Both the position numbers and the translations under genes were made by a program. From Hymenoscyphus infarciens (lineage: Eukaryota; Ascomycota; Leotiomycetes; Helotiales; Helotiaceae), in NCBI GenBank assembly GCA_001414345.1, contig LLCB01000665.1:1-13286 (forward strand): a DNA stretch of 13,286 nt, in the 5' to 3' direction. The notes beneath the pieces were generated by a model that was not told the DNA's origin, did not search any database, and was given only the letters and a program-made list of their open reading frames with translations. This document shows positions 1 to 8,508 of the stretch, piece by piece. Each line of letters opens with the position of its first letter. Within the stretch, counting starts at the first letter, position 1.

Positions 1-350
1 ATATTATATATATATTATAAAAGTAATCTAGCTAGTAGAGATATAAGTAATTAAGAGATTCTACTCTTAAATTAAGAGACTTTTATACTTACTTAAGAGA
101 TAATAGTAATATTAAATACTCTAGCTAAAAATATATATATATAATATATATATAAAAGTATTCTAGCTAGTAGTAATATAAGTAAATAAGAGATAGTCTC
201 TTAATTTAAGAGACTTTTAAGCTTATTTAGTAGATAATACTAATATTAAATACTCTAGCTAGTAATATATATATATATATATATTATAAAAGTAATCTAG
301 CTAGTAGAGATATAAGTAATTAAGAGATTCTACTCTTAATTTAAGAGACT
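1..350. repeat. Tandem repeat, ~135-bp unit, about 2.5 copies
   Basis: The anchor AAAAGTAATCTAGCTAG (second copy AAAAGTATTCTAGCTAG) begins at 19, 154 and 288, so the period is 134-135 bp. Each unit runs from this anchor through AGTAATATAAGTAA-like and TAAGAGACTTTT blocks to an (AT)n tract. The third copy breaks off near 345-350. The units also contain inverted segments such as AGTCTCTTAA/TTAAGAGACT around 193-215, which could form hairpins. The array is cut by the window edge, so the true copy number is unknown. Composition is extremely AT-rich with almost no CpA or TpG, as expected after RIP of a repeat. Confidence 0.85.
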
Positions 351-1012
351 TTTAAGAGGCTCTTTTCTAGTACTTAAATAAGCACTTTTAGAGTATTAAA
401 AGAGGCGTGGCTGAAGAGGCGTAGCTAGGTTAGTTAACAGTTTAGACCTAGGCGTCCTATAAAAGTAGACTATTAACCACCTACTCTAGAAGCGCTTCGT
501 ATACGCTATATAGTAAAAATACTATAGAAGCCTATACTAATAGGAAGGGAGCTTCTAACCTGCTAGTTGACAGTTTAGAAGGCGGCGTTTTAGTAGAATA
601 GATGTTTTAGACATATATAAGACGTGGTAGGTTTAGCGAGACTATCTTAAACTAAGAGGTATTAACACTTAAAAAGTTAAGTATAACGTAGAAGGCTCTT
701 TTACTTTATACTTAGTAGATAAATTAATTAGTCTCTAATTAATCTATTTAATTAATTATAGCCCTTTAAATTCACTTTTATATACGTAACTTAAGTGTTT
801 TTATTATACTAGTATTCTTAGTTTTAGCACTATCAAAAGTCTACCAAAGTCGCAATTTTTAATAATTTATTACTTAACGCCACCACGCCCGTTTACCTTA
901 CTTTTTTTATTAAAATACTCCTTAAAGCTTAAAAGATTAATGCATCGATTTATCTTTTAATTTAAAGCTCTTTTAGAGGAGTGGTGTTAATAGAGAGTTA
1001 TCGCCGGCCCTG
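351..1012. repeat. RIP-mutated AT-rich repeat remnant, no gene
   Basis: There is no reading frame of useful length on either strand. TpA-rich, CpA/TpG-poor composition with surviving CpG (for example GAAGCGCTTCG near 490) indicates a decayed transposable element. A 16-bp near-repeat, TAGTTRACAGTTTAGA, occurs at 431-446 and 564-579, about the same distance apart as the period of the array to the left, but the surrounding bases do not align well. The stretch ends at 1003-1012 with GCCGGCCCTG, the complement of CAGGGCCGGC, which resembles a hAT-family terminus. The element family cannot be named with confidence. Confidence 0.6.
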
Positions 1013-1583
1013 AGATGTTAGTAGTTGGGGCACATAAGTGGCTTCCCATAAATCGTTAGATTGCGACAGCGCTACTAAAAAGAGTCTAATTTAGATGATT
1101 TTAAGTGTATTAGATGCGGAATTGCTCGCTCTTTAGATGTATGTAGATTAGTATATAGTAGGGTGGTGTTATTTTAATAGATTATATGTAAAAGGGAGTG
1201 TATGTAAATGGGTGGTTTTGGGGTGGGGTTGGGGCTGAGACTTGGCGCTCTTGGCATGGGGCTAGGGCCGGATCGGGGCTAACGCCAGAGGCCCAAACTG
1301 TCAACCGCGGCCTCTTGCATCCTAATTCTCCAAGGCCTCTGGGGCAATATTTGTGAGCTACTTGATTAATGAAGGGGTGATCCCAGAACATTGCTCACTT
1401 CTCTTATAGCACGTTATTCACTTCGATTCTTTCAAATTTTGATTGACCATCTATGTTGTCGCTTTTAAGTGGTCTACTTACGTCTACCTCCATTGAGTAC
1501 CACTCTCAAAGTCATTTGAATGGCGCTGTCTCGATATGAGCGAGAAGAATGTCTTCATACGTCCTCTATCAATACCATAAATC
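1013..1583. other. Intergenic transition from RIP-mutated to normal DNA
   Basis: Composition shifts from AT-rich to balanced by about 1190. A G-rich patch lies near 1195-1350. I see no gene here; the one open frame (minus strand, 1182-1391, 69 codons) has a proline-rich, low-complexity look and no recognisable domain. The right part (about 1440-1583) would hold the 3' untranslated region of the minus-strand methyltransferase. Confidence 0.5.
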
Positions 1584-2552
1584 TCACTTCTTCCTCGCCA
1601 AAAGAATAACACTCCCCCATTCATTCTCAACCTCAAAATCCCTCCAATTTTCCCCCTTTTCCCTCCACTCCGGCTCAACCTCCAACATTCTCTCAAACAT
1701 CTCATCCACAATATCCCCCTCTCCCCCATCCTTCCTAGCCTTCTCCTCAGGATGCGCAGCCCTCCAATTATGATACGCACTAAAAGTCCTCGTATACCCT
1801 TCCATCTGCCCCAACGTCCCCCGTCTCTGCATCAATAATTCTCCCTCTCCACTCCCTCTCCCTTTCGTACTAGGTTCATACTCAATCCTCTGCACATCCT
1901 CGAATTCCTGTTCAGGTGGAACAATAGCATGATACTTATCCCTCAAGATATTCCGTCCTGGTTGTTCCCAGAACGGCCCCATGGTTTTCTCTCCATAGCA
2001 GTATTCATCCAATACCTTGGTGGCTTTAGGATAATCGACAAAGTAATTATCTTTATACCCCCAAAACGCCACGGTCCCCCCTTTCCTCAATTTCTTGTAT
2101 AGTTCAGGCCAGACCTTTTTATAATCAAACCAATGAGCTGCTTGTCCTGCGACTACCATATCTAAGCTCCCATCCTCAATAAAACTCAAATCCTCAGCCG
2201 ACGCTTCACGAAAGGAAATGTTCGGTAGCGAGGATGGAGTAGAGACTTTCGCTTGTGTGATCATCGAGGGCGAGGGATCCGTGGCGATTACGGTTTTGAA
2301 GGAGGGTGAGAGTTCGCGGGATATTAGGCCGTGGCCGCAGCCCAGGTCTAGGAGGAGGGAGGAGGGACCGCGGTGGTAGGTGAGGACTGTTTGAAAGACC
2401 TTCCCCGGGTAGGATGGGCGAAAATTTGCGTAGGATATGGCATTGAAGCCTGCTTTTCTGGGGGTTTGTTAGAGGGGTTACAACGGAGTGGTAGAAGGGT
2501 TGTTGTGATGGAGTGGGAGAGGGGGAGGGGAGAGGTACGCAAATGTTGCCAT
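1584..2552 (-). CDS. SAM-dependent methyltransferase, Crg1/trans-aconitate methyltransferase type
   Basis: Predicted to transfer a methyl group from S-adenosylmethionine to a small acidic or lipid-like substrate in the cytosol; yeast relatives are Tmt1 (trans-aconitate 3-methyltransferase) and Crg1. I join two exons, 2552-2539 and 2457-1584, around an 81-bp intron (GTACCT...CTAAC...CCCAG), giving 295 residues, close to the usual length of about 290-300. The start sits in an excellent context (AAAATGG), and the N-terminus MATFAKAGFNAISYANFRP is typical of the family. The SAM-binding motif I, LLLDLGCGHG, spans residues 39-48. The acidic loop VIATDPS is at 61-67 with D65 likely contacting the ribose. 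Motif II, DMVVAGQAAHWFD, is at 104-116, followed by LRKGGTVAFWGY at 128-139. The C-terminal half carries the family's aromatic GYTRTFSAYHNW segment. No damage is visible. The true substrate cannot be told from sequence. It is transcribed divergently from the CoA-binding gene at 3084. Confidence 0.9.
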
Positions 2553-3083
2553 TTTGAGCAGCTCTCTCGAATGCCAGGGTTTTGAATACTAGTTTCCTAA
2601 TTGGTATGAACCTGAGGGGGGGTATTTGTGTATTTGGAAGAGAGGTGGTGGTTGCGATTGCGATTGCTTCTGAATTGGTCAGTTGTCTCTGCCCATTAGT
2701 TGAAGTCAAGTAAATGGTAGAGCAATTGGACGAAGGAAGTACCTCCTCTTAAACGGTGAAGAGGATCAAGAATTCCGTCTCTCGGGAGAACCAAGTCAGC
2801 AGGACAGGATTCTATTCGAGTATAGTCATTCATGAAACCAAATTCTTCTAACTTGGATTTGCGATGTCGGAAATACAACCTGAGATGCCTCGGTCAAATC
2901 CCCGGACAAGGGTGCCCCCAATGACGCGATGCTCTCGAGGAAGGTCGACATCTCCAAAGAATTCCAAATCACCATCACGCACTTCCTCACCATAATCTGC
3001 AATTAGGATTCCCAAGTCGCACAAACAAAGACATAAATAACCAACCCAACCCCTCTATGCTCACAGCAAAACTCACAGCAAAC
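2553..3083. promoter_or_regulatory. Shared upstream region of a divergent gene pair
   Basis: These 531 bp separate the start codons of the minus-strand methyltransferase and the plus-strand CoA-binding gene, so both promoters must lie here. A TATA-like CATAAATAA at 3032-3040 lies about 45 bp before the plus-strand ATG and is followed by a C-rich run (CCAACCCAACCCC). I see no clear TATA box for the methyltransferase. Open frames within (for example minus 2696-2878) have no recognisable domain. Confidence 0.5.
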
Positions 3084-3623
3084 ATGGCCACAGAAACAGC
3101 AAAAGCCTTCTTCACATCCGCCCACTTCGCCGTAGTAGGAGCCTCCTCGGACCCCTCCAAATTCGGTCACAAAAGTACTTTTACCTTTCTCCCTCTCCTC
3201 CCCCTCCTCCCCCTCCTCCCCCTTCCTCCCTCTCCTACTCTAACACCCTCAGTATTCGCCTGGTACCTCCGCGAAGGTCTCCCCGTCACCCCCATCAACC
3301 CCTCCTCCTCCGAAATCCAAGCCCTAAACTCCTCCTACCCCACCCTTCCTAATCTCTCTGCACTCCCCAATCCCACGGAAACAGGCGTCTCCATCATCAC
3401 GCCCCCGAAAGTCACGAAGAAGGTCTTGGAAGAGGCGAAGAGGTTGGGGATCCAGGCTGTGTGGTTGCAGCCGGGGACTTTTGATGATGAGATTTTGAAG
3501 TACGCGCAGAGCGAGTTCAAGGCGGGGGTTGGAGGGGATGGGGGGGATGGGAGTGAGGGGTGGTGTGTGCTTGTTGATGGGGAGAAGGCTGCTAAGGCGG
3601 CGGGGAAGGAGTTGAAACTTTGA
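3084..3623 (+). CDS. CoA-binding domain protein (CoA_binding_2, YccU-like Rossmann fold)
   Basis: A small stand-alone CoA-binding domain protein of unknown physiological role, probably cytosolic. Two exons, 3084-3174 and 3253-3623, flank a 78-bp intron (GTACTT...CTCTAAC...CTCAG) and give 153 residues. The first exon holds the nucleotide-binding beta-alpha turn FAVVGASSDPSKFG (about residues 15-28). After splicing it continues HKIFAWYLREGLPVTPINP, the expected second strand. Later hallmarks are SIITPPKV and the conserved AVWLQPGTFDD. A glycine/aspartate-rich insertion (GVGGDGGDGSEG) precedes the last strand, CVLVDGE. I chose the ATG at 3084 (AACATGG) over an upstream in-frame ATG at 3057 because its context is stronger and family members begin about ten residues before the first strand. 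The intron is in frame and has no stop codon, so it is easily missed by gene finders. A catalytic function is not claimed. Confidence 0.87.
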   Translation: MATETAKAFFTSAHFAVVGASSDPSKFGHKSTFTFLPLLPLLPLLPLPPSPTLTPSVFAWYLREGLPVTPINPSSSEIQALNSSYPTLPNLSALPNPTETGVSIITPPKVTKKVLEEAKRLGIQAVWLQPGTFDDEILKYAQSEFKAGVGGDGGDGSEGWCVLVDGEKAAKAAGKELKL

Positions 3624-4920
3624 GCTCGAAGAGGTTGAAGGGATGAGATTCTGGTGTTGGAAGCTTAGGGGAACTATCTTGTCAAAGACGAACTTGATGT
3701 CTATATGAGGGCTGATGTGTGTTCAGTGTTTTTGAGATACCCAAGTGGGTTATTTGTTCTTCACGTTGTTTGTTCCTGCTTCCTACTTTGGTATCAAGCT
3801 TGCTATCTTATTCTATCCCCTAGGATGTTGGTTATTTGTTTAAGATTAAATGCTTTCGGTTTATTGGTCTTGCGATTCTTTTTGGACATCACTTCATTGG
3901 AAGCTTCCAGTCATATATCTTATCATACAGTGCATTAAATGGGTAAAGTAGAGTAGAGCAATAAGCAGTTGTTCTATTCTACTCAAGGAAGCTAGTTGTT
4001 ACCCAGAGTAGCATTGAGTAATTGAGTAATTTATGAAAACACTGTATACTTACAAGTCGTTGCCTAGCATGCTAATCGGTATAGATTCAACAGTACCTAC
4101 AAACACAATTTTCTTCTGATATTAGAACAAACACGGTAGAATAAAACAGAAAACAAACCCCAACTCCTCAACAACCATCTCATCCAATTCCATACTAGAC
4201 AATATCAACTCCCCACACAACAACCCCTCATCGCACTCACCAACCCAACCCCCGTGAATCTGCCCCTCTCGGCCCAATGTTCCTGTCTTTAGTCGTACAA
4301 GACTTCGTAACATCAAACCCACCAGTAAAAGACGACCTGATGATTTTAACATTCATATCATCGTCTACTTCCAACTCGGCTTTTCCACAATTCAAACTGC
4401 CTTCCTCTTATTATACACTTACCCTACCTCTTCCCCCCCTCACACAAAAGTACGCGGGAAAAAAGAAAGAATGGAAGATACGCACGCTTTATTGCTTGGG
4501 TTATGAGAATTTACAGATACCGATATCTAGATATCATGAGTTGGAAATGTGGTTTTATCTATTTCGTGGAAAATGATCTTTATAGCTAGGTTTTCGACTT
4601 GGGTAGGTGTGAGGAGTAGGTTTCTTGCTGTTGTGTATCGCGTTTTCGTGTTGCTTCTGTGCTTTTCGAATGTGAGGTTTTGGAGGTGGATGGTGTGCTT
4701 GTTTTTAGACGTTTCTTGGGGGGGGGGTAGGGTTTTATATGTGGGAACTTACCTCAAACAATCCCTTCTGTTTTTGTTTGTTCTACTAGCTTTACGCACG
4801 ATGTAGTAAATAGATTAAGTGGCATTCTGGACGGAAAAAATCAGCGGACCGCAAGAACATGAGGAGATTTTGAACAGATCAAGCACGCTACTTTGGTGCC
4901 ATCTTGGTTTAGATTCGTAG
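3624..4920. other. Intergenic region, no supported gene
   Basis: Balanced-composition DNA between the CoA-binding gene and the retroelement. Several open frames of 76-99 codons occur on both strands (near 3705, 4122, 4277 and 4549), but none has domain-like sequence, introns with good sites or a family resemblance. The region does contain a foldback structure at 3940-4005 and a run of ten G at 4718-4727. There is no RIP signature up to the LTR border. Confidence 0.5.
3940..4005. repeat. Nested inverted repeat (foldback)
   Basis: The outer arms TGGGTAA (3940-3946) and TTACCCA (3999-4005) are perfect complements. Inside them, AGTAGAGTAGAGCAA (3947-3961) pairs with TTGTTCTATTCTACT (3969-3983) with only two G:T-type mismatches. 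I see no flanking target duplication, so it cannot be called a MITE. It could be a small foldback element or a structured 3' region. Confidence 0.5.
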
Positions 4921-4925
4921 TATTA
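4921..4925 (+). repeat. Target site duplication, left (TATTA)
   Basis: The five bases TATTA lie directly before the 5' LTR and are repeated directly after the 3' LTR at 8820-8824. A 5-bp duplication is the usual mark of LTR-retrotransposon integration. Confidence 0.8.
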
Positions 4926-5236
4926 TGTGACGGCATGCCGTCATCCTAGACAGCTGGGAGTACCTGCCACATATAGGGTTTCGGTAGTTATTATCTTACA
5001 TTATCTATTTTAGGAAGGTTACGTAGGTTTAAGCTTTTATATTAGCCGAGGTTGTTCGGTTTCGGACCCTTTTATACTGTCCGAACCTCTTATATATAGT
5101 AGCCTACTCTCCTAGAGTTAGAAAAGACTAGTTTAGCCTTTTCTTCTATATCAGAGCCTAGTATTTATATACGTTATTCTACTATACACACTCCTATATA
5201 CCTCTACTATAGTTATATATATTTCGTACTATTATA
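4926..5236 (+). repeat. 5' long terminal repeat
   Basis: Begins TGTGACGGCATGCCGTCA and ends CTATTATA, taken as an original CTATTACA after C-to-T mutation. It has the same length, 311 bp, as the partner at 8509-8819, with no indel between them. The first 16 bases after the terminal TG form a perfect palindrome (4928-4943). A TATA-like TATATATA lies at 5091-5098, preceded by a possible stem GGTTTCGGAC (5058-5067) with GTCCGAACC (5079-5087). This copy keeps far more C and G in its left two thirds than the 3' copy. Confidence 0.9.
4928..4943. promoter_or_regulatory. 16-bp perfect palindrome with TGACG/CGTCA half-sites at LTR start
   Basis: TGACGGCATGCCGTCA equals its own reverse complement. Its ends are TGACG and CGTCA, the half-sites recognised by CREB/ATF-type bZIP factors, though here spaced by six bases rather than abutting. 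In the 3' LTR the same positions (8511-8526) read TAATAGTATACTGTTA, so the palindrome is destroyed by transitions there. A regulatory role is inference. Confidence 0.45.
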
Positions 5237-5597
5237 TAAAAAGGCTAAACTCTTCTCTACTAATAACAGCCTTAATAATATCTCCTTCAAGCTTATCGCT
5301 ACTCTTTATTTAGAAGTCGATTTAGCCTTAATTTAAAACATTATAATAGTATCCTTAAATAGCTAAGTAATCAGAGACTACCTAGACAGCTAGTAATACT
5401 AGGGTTTAGTATTTATATAAATAGCTAGTAAAAATCGTATTATAGACACGTTAAGAGATTAGAATATACTAAGTGTTTCTAAGAATCCTAATAACCCTAG
5501 GATTAGTAAATAAGTCGACTTTATAGTTATTACGAAGGCTTCTAAACCTAACCTTACCTCCCCCTCTCTCTAAATCGACATCTTCGAAATATTAGAC
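5237..5597 (+). other. Start of retroelement internal region, noncoding
   Basis: RIP-mutated DNA directly after the 5' LTR. The expected primer-binding site should lie within the first few bases, but the text here (TAAAAAGGCTAAACTC) matches no tRNA 3' end I can recognise, possibly because of mutation. There is no open frame. Confidence 0.4.
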
Positions 5598-5940
5598 CTA
5601 GTTCTACTATAAGACGTTAAACAACCTTCTAAGGCCACCCCCCCTTTTCGAAAGACCTTCTAAACTCTCTCTAAACCGAAATCGTATAGTAAACACAAAA
5701 GGTCTTAAAGAGACTTTTTAAATATAGATAATAGATAGACGAGATAGAGGTAAAAGGTATATAAAGGATAAAACGATCGGTTAGAGAGATAGAGGATAAA
5801 ATTACAAGCGAACTTCGAAGTTAAAAATCTCACCTCTAAACCCTCCTCGATCCGACTCTTATTTAACTCTCCTTTGCTTTTAAGCCTTAATTCAGACCTC
5901 TTTCACTTAAGAGACATAGCTAGCTCTAATACCTTCTAAC
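5598..5940 (+). repeat. Internal diverged direct repeat, copy A
   Basis: Shares an ordered series of blocks with 6222-6600: AGTTCTACTATA..ACGTTAA, CCTCTAAAC/CCTTCTAAAC, CTTTTTAAATATAGA, AAGCGAACTT, TTTAACTCTC and CTCTAATACCTTCT. Spacing between matching blocks is about 625-660 bp. The copies differ by many substitutions and small indels, so the duplication is old relative to the LTR pair. Confidence 0.55.
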
Positions 5941-6221
5941 TTATACGACATAGCACCGAAGCCTCTTTAAATACCCTCCTACCTTAACGAAAAAGTAAGA
6001 TAACTAAAACTAATATATAAAGCCCTTATTTAAGGTATAATAACTAGACTAGCTAGAAACTACCTAGAGCCTAGATATAAGTTAAAATCGGTTTAGAATA
6101 CTTTCTAAGATTAAGAAGAGATAGTTACTCTTTTAGATACCTACTTTTTAACTAGTTATAAGATAAAGAATACTTAGAACGCTTTTAGATCCTTATAAAT
6201 AAATAACGAAGATAGTTAAAT

Positions 6222-6600
6222 TTAGTTCTACTATATAACGTTAAGTAATAACCCCTTCTAGAGATACCTCTCTTTTTAAAAAACACCTCTCTAAACCTCT
6301 TCTAAATTATACCTATATACTAAGATTTAGAAGATCTTAAAGAAATAATAATAGTTAAAGAGACTAGTAGGACTTCTTAAATATAGACTAGATATAGTTA
6401 GTTATATAAGCTTTTAGAAGTAGAAAATTAAGAAATAAAAGATTAGCTAGCTAAGCTAGAAAAGAGAGTAAGCGAACTTATAATTTAAAGTTAATAAATT
6501 ACTTTACTTCTAAACTCTCTCTTAATTTAACTCTCTCCTACTTCTAAGCTCGAATTTATACCTCTTTCGGCTACGAGTAGCTACCTCTAATACCTTCTTA
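6222..6600 (+). repeat. Internal diverged direct repeat, copy B
   Basis: Partner of 5598-5940 with the same block order. The CTTYTTAAATATAG block recurs a third time near 6846-6860, where the downstream text differs. This suggests that the ancestral internal region carried a repeated coding or spacer module. There is no open frame now. Confidence 0.55.
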
Positions 6601-6616
6601 CTACTTTCTAACTCTT

Positions 6617-6690
6617 AAATTAGATATAAATCAGTTGAAATACGCTTTCTATTAGAATAAAACTTAAAAGTAAGCTTTTAGCTAAGTTAT
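6617..6690 (+). repeat. Third, partial copy of the AAATCAGATAC motif repeat
   Basis: AAATTAGATATAAATCAGTTGAAATACGCTTTC and the downstream TTTTAGCTAAGTTATT correspond to the better-kept repeats starting at 7842 and 8028. It lies straight after copy B of the longer internal repeat. Confidence 0.4.
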
Positions 6691-7264
6691 TATTATTAAT
6701 CCTAACTAAATATTATCTAACTCTACTTTAAACTTCTATTAAACTAAAAGACTACGACTACGGTTATAGACTAAGTCCCTACTAGTATAAAGGTTAAAAG
6801 AGATAGAAGTAGAATTAAGAATAAGATTATACTAAAGAAACGTTTACTTTTTAAATATAGCTATACTTAGAGAGAATAGTAATAGTTCTTTTATATATAG
6901 GATAAGATTATACCTTAGCTCTAAAACGCGTCTACTATACTTAAGAGATACTAGAATTATAACTTTACTAAGTTAGTAAATAATCTTTTAGCTCTAGATA
7001 AGAAGAGATACTAAAACGCTAAGTTAACTATTAACGAAACGACTACGCCTATTAATATTAGTATTTTAGTTTAAAAATACCTCTCTCTCTTTATCTGATT
7101 TAGCTTTAAACTCCCTATAATCTAATAGTAACTCTTTTTCTAAAATTAGAAGATAATAATTAAGTCCTTAAGTACCTTAAAGGGAATAAGGCGGCCTATA
7201 GGCCTAAGTAATATAGTTCCTATAATAGTACTAATAAATGTTATATCTAAAACTATACTTCTTT

Positions 7265-7741
7265 TTTATTATCTAGATACTTGAATAGCGTTTTTAATAT
7301 TTAGTAACAACTTCGCCTTTAACTAGCTAAAACCACCCCTTTTATTATCCCTAGTTACTTAGATAAGAATTTTAATATAACAACTTTAGTATTAAGTTTA
7401 TTTAACTAGCTAAAACCCCTCCTTCTATTATCCTAAACTTTAAATAGCATTTTTAACTTCGGTAACAACTTCGCCTTTAACTAGCTAAAACTGCCCCTTC
7501 TCTTATTATCTTAAACGTTAGATAATAATTTCAACTTTAACAACTTTAGTATTAAGTTTATTTAACTAGCTAAAACTACCTCTTTTGTTATCTTAAACTT
7601 TAGATAGCGAAACTTTAATAACCTTCGATAATAACTTTGCCTTTAACTAGCTAGAACTACTCCTTTTATTATCCTAAATATCGAATAACAATTTCAACTT
7701 TAACATTTAATAATAACTTCGTTTTTAACTAGCTAAACCCC
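7265..7741 (+). repeat. Minisatellite of six ~75-85-bp units
   Basis: The core TTAACTAGCTAAAAC (with single changes) begins at 7319, 7402, 7477, 7562, 7643 and 7725, giving spacings of 83, 75, 85, 81 and 82 bp. Two flavours alternate: units ending AACTTCGCCT before the core (7319, 7477, 7643) and units with TTTAGTATTAAGTTTA before it (7402, 7562). The higher-order period is thus about 158-166 bp. The last unit (7725) is intermediate, with AACTTCGTTTT. No frame stays open across the array. Confidence 0.8.
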
Positions 7742-7841
7742 TACTAACTCTAGTAAGGAGTCTTCCTTATATTCTTTCTCTCTTTCTTACTTTCTTTTCA
7801 CTTCTAGCTAAGCTAGAAGTCCTTTTTTTATTTAAACTTTT

Positions 7842-8150
7842 AAATCAGATACAAATCGAATTAGTACGCTCTTGAAAGAATAGTAACCTCTTAGCTAAGT
7901 TATCACTTTCATCTACAACAACGTTACCTCTTGATATTCGCTTCCGACTCTACCTTGAATTCATCTTCGAGTTTTGAATTCTTTTTTTTAACTTTTACAA
8001 ACCTATACTCTTTTTTTATTCGAATTCGAATCAGATGCGAATCAGTACGCTCTCGAAGTAAGCTCTTAACTGAGTTATCACTGCCTCTCGACCGAACGAC
8101 CTCTGACTCGACTCTAAATTCGCCTTCGACTTTTGAACTTTTTCTAATTT
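7842..8150 (+). repeat. Two tandem ~185-bp direct repeats
   Basis: The block AAATCAGATACAAATC..TAGTACGCTCTTGAA at 7842 reappears as GAATCAGATGCGAATC..AGTACGCTCTCGAA at 8028. Both are followed by TAGCTAAGTTATCACT or AACTGAGTTATCACT, then CGACTCTA..GAATTC and TTCGAGTTTTGAA or TTCGACTTTTGAA. CpG is better kept here than in the rest of the element. The 75-codon open frame at 7931-8158 crosses the duplication and shows it at peptide level (SDSTLNSSSSFEFF versus SDSTLNSPSTFELF), but it has no family resemblance. Confidence 0.7.
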
Positions 8151-8496
8151 TACTCTAAATGTTTTAAACTTTTTAAACTTTTTAAACTTTTAAACTTTTT
8201 ACTTTTTCTAACCTACTAGATAGGATCAGACTATACTCTTTTTATAAATACTTACTTTTAATATTAAAAGATTAGAAACGAAGTCTCTTTATAAGTATTT
8301 ATAGTTATAATTTAAAACCTATCTTAATATCTCGTCTCGCTTATAATAAATTATAATAAATAAAGCATCTTTGAACCTAGGTTAGCTACGATTTAGACTC
8401 TAACCAACTTATAACAATATAATAATATAATACTTATACTATCCTGATTTAACCTTAAACGATAAGAGAGAGAAGACTTAAGAATAAGTCTTTTTT

Positions 8497-8508
8497 AAGA
8501 GAGAGGGA
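8497..8508 (+). other. Polypurine tract
   Basis: AAGAGAGAGGGA ends exactly at the base before the 3' LTR. This is the position where plus-strand DNA synthesis is primed in LTR retrotransposons, and it sets the element's orientation as plus. A second purine run (AAGAGAGAGAAG) lies about 30 bp upstream. Confidence 0.75.

Noticed and set aside
121..285. (AT)n tracts as origin or centromere DNA
   Set aside because: They are part of the 135-bp tandem unit in RIP-mutated repeat DNA, and nothing else supports an origin or centromere.
1549..1773. Plus-strand 74-codon frame
   Set aside because: Antisense shadow of the methyltransferase C-terminus.
2206..2709. 167-codon minus-strand frame
   Set aside because: Overlaps the methyltransferase in another frame. 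The correct frame carries LLLDLGCGHG, and this one has Pro/Ser-rich text without a domain.
3705..4806. Several 76-99-codon frames on both strands
   Set aside because: Hydrophobic or low-complexity chance frames with mutual overlap, no domain and no good start context.
5237..5260. Primer-binding site after the 5' LTR
   Set aside because: No match to a tRNA 3' end could be recognised; mutation may have hidden it.
7319..7738. CRISPR-like regularly spaced repeat
   Set aside because: The spacers are themselves repeated and the organism is a fungus; it is a minisatellite.
7931..8158. 75-codon plus-strand frame in the retroelement
   Set aside because: Crosses a DNA tandem repeat in RIP-mutated DNA; the repeated peptide is explained by the repeat, not by a protein family.
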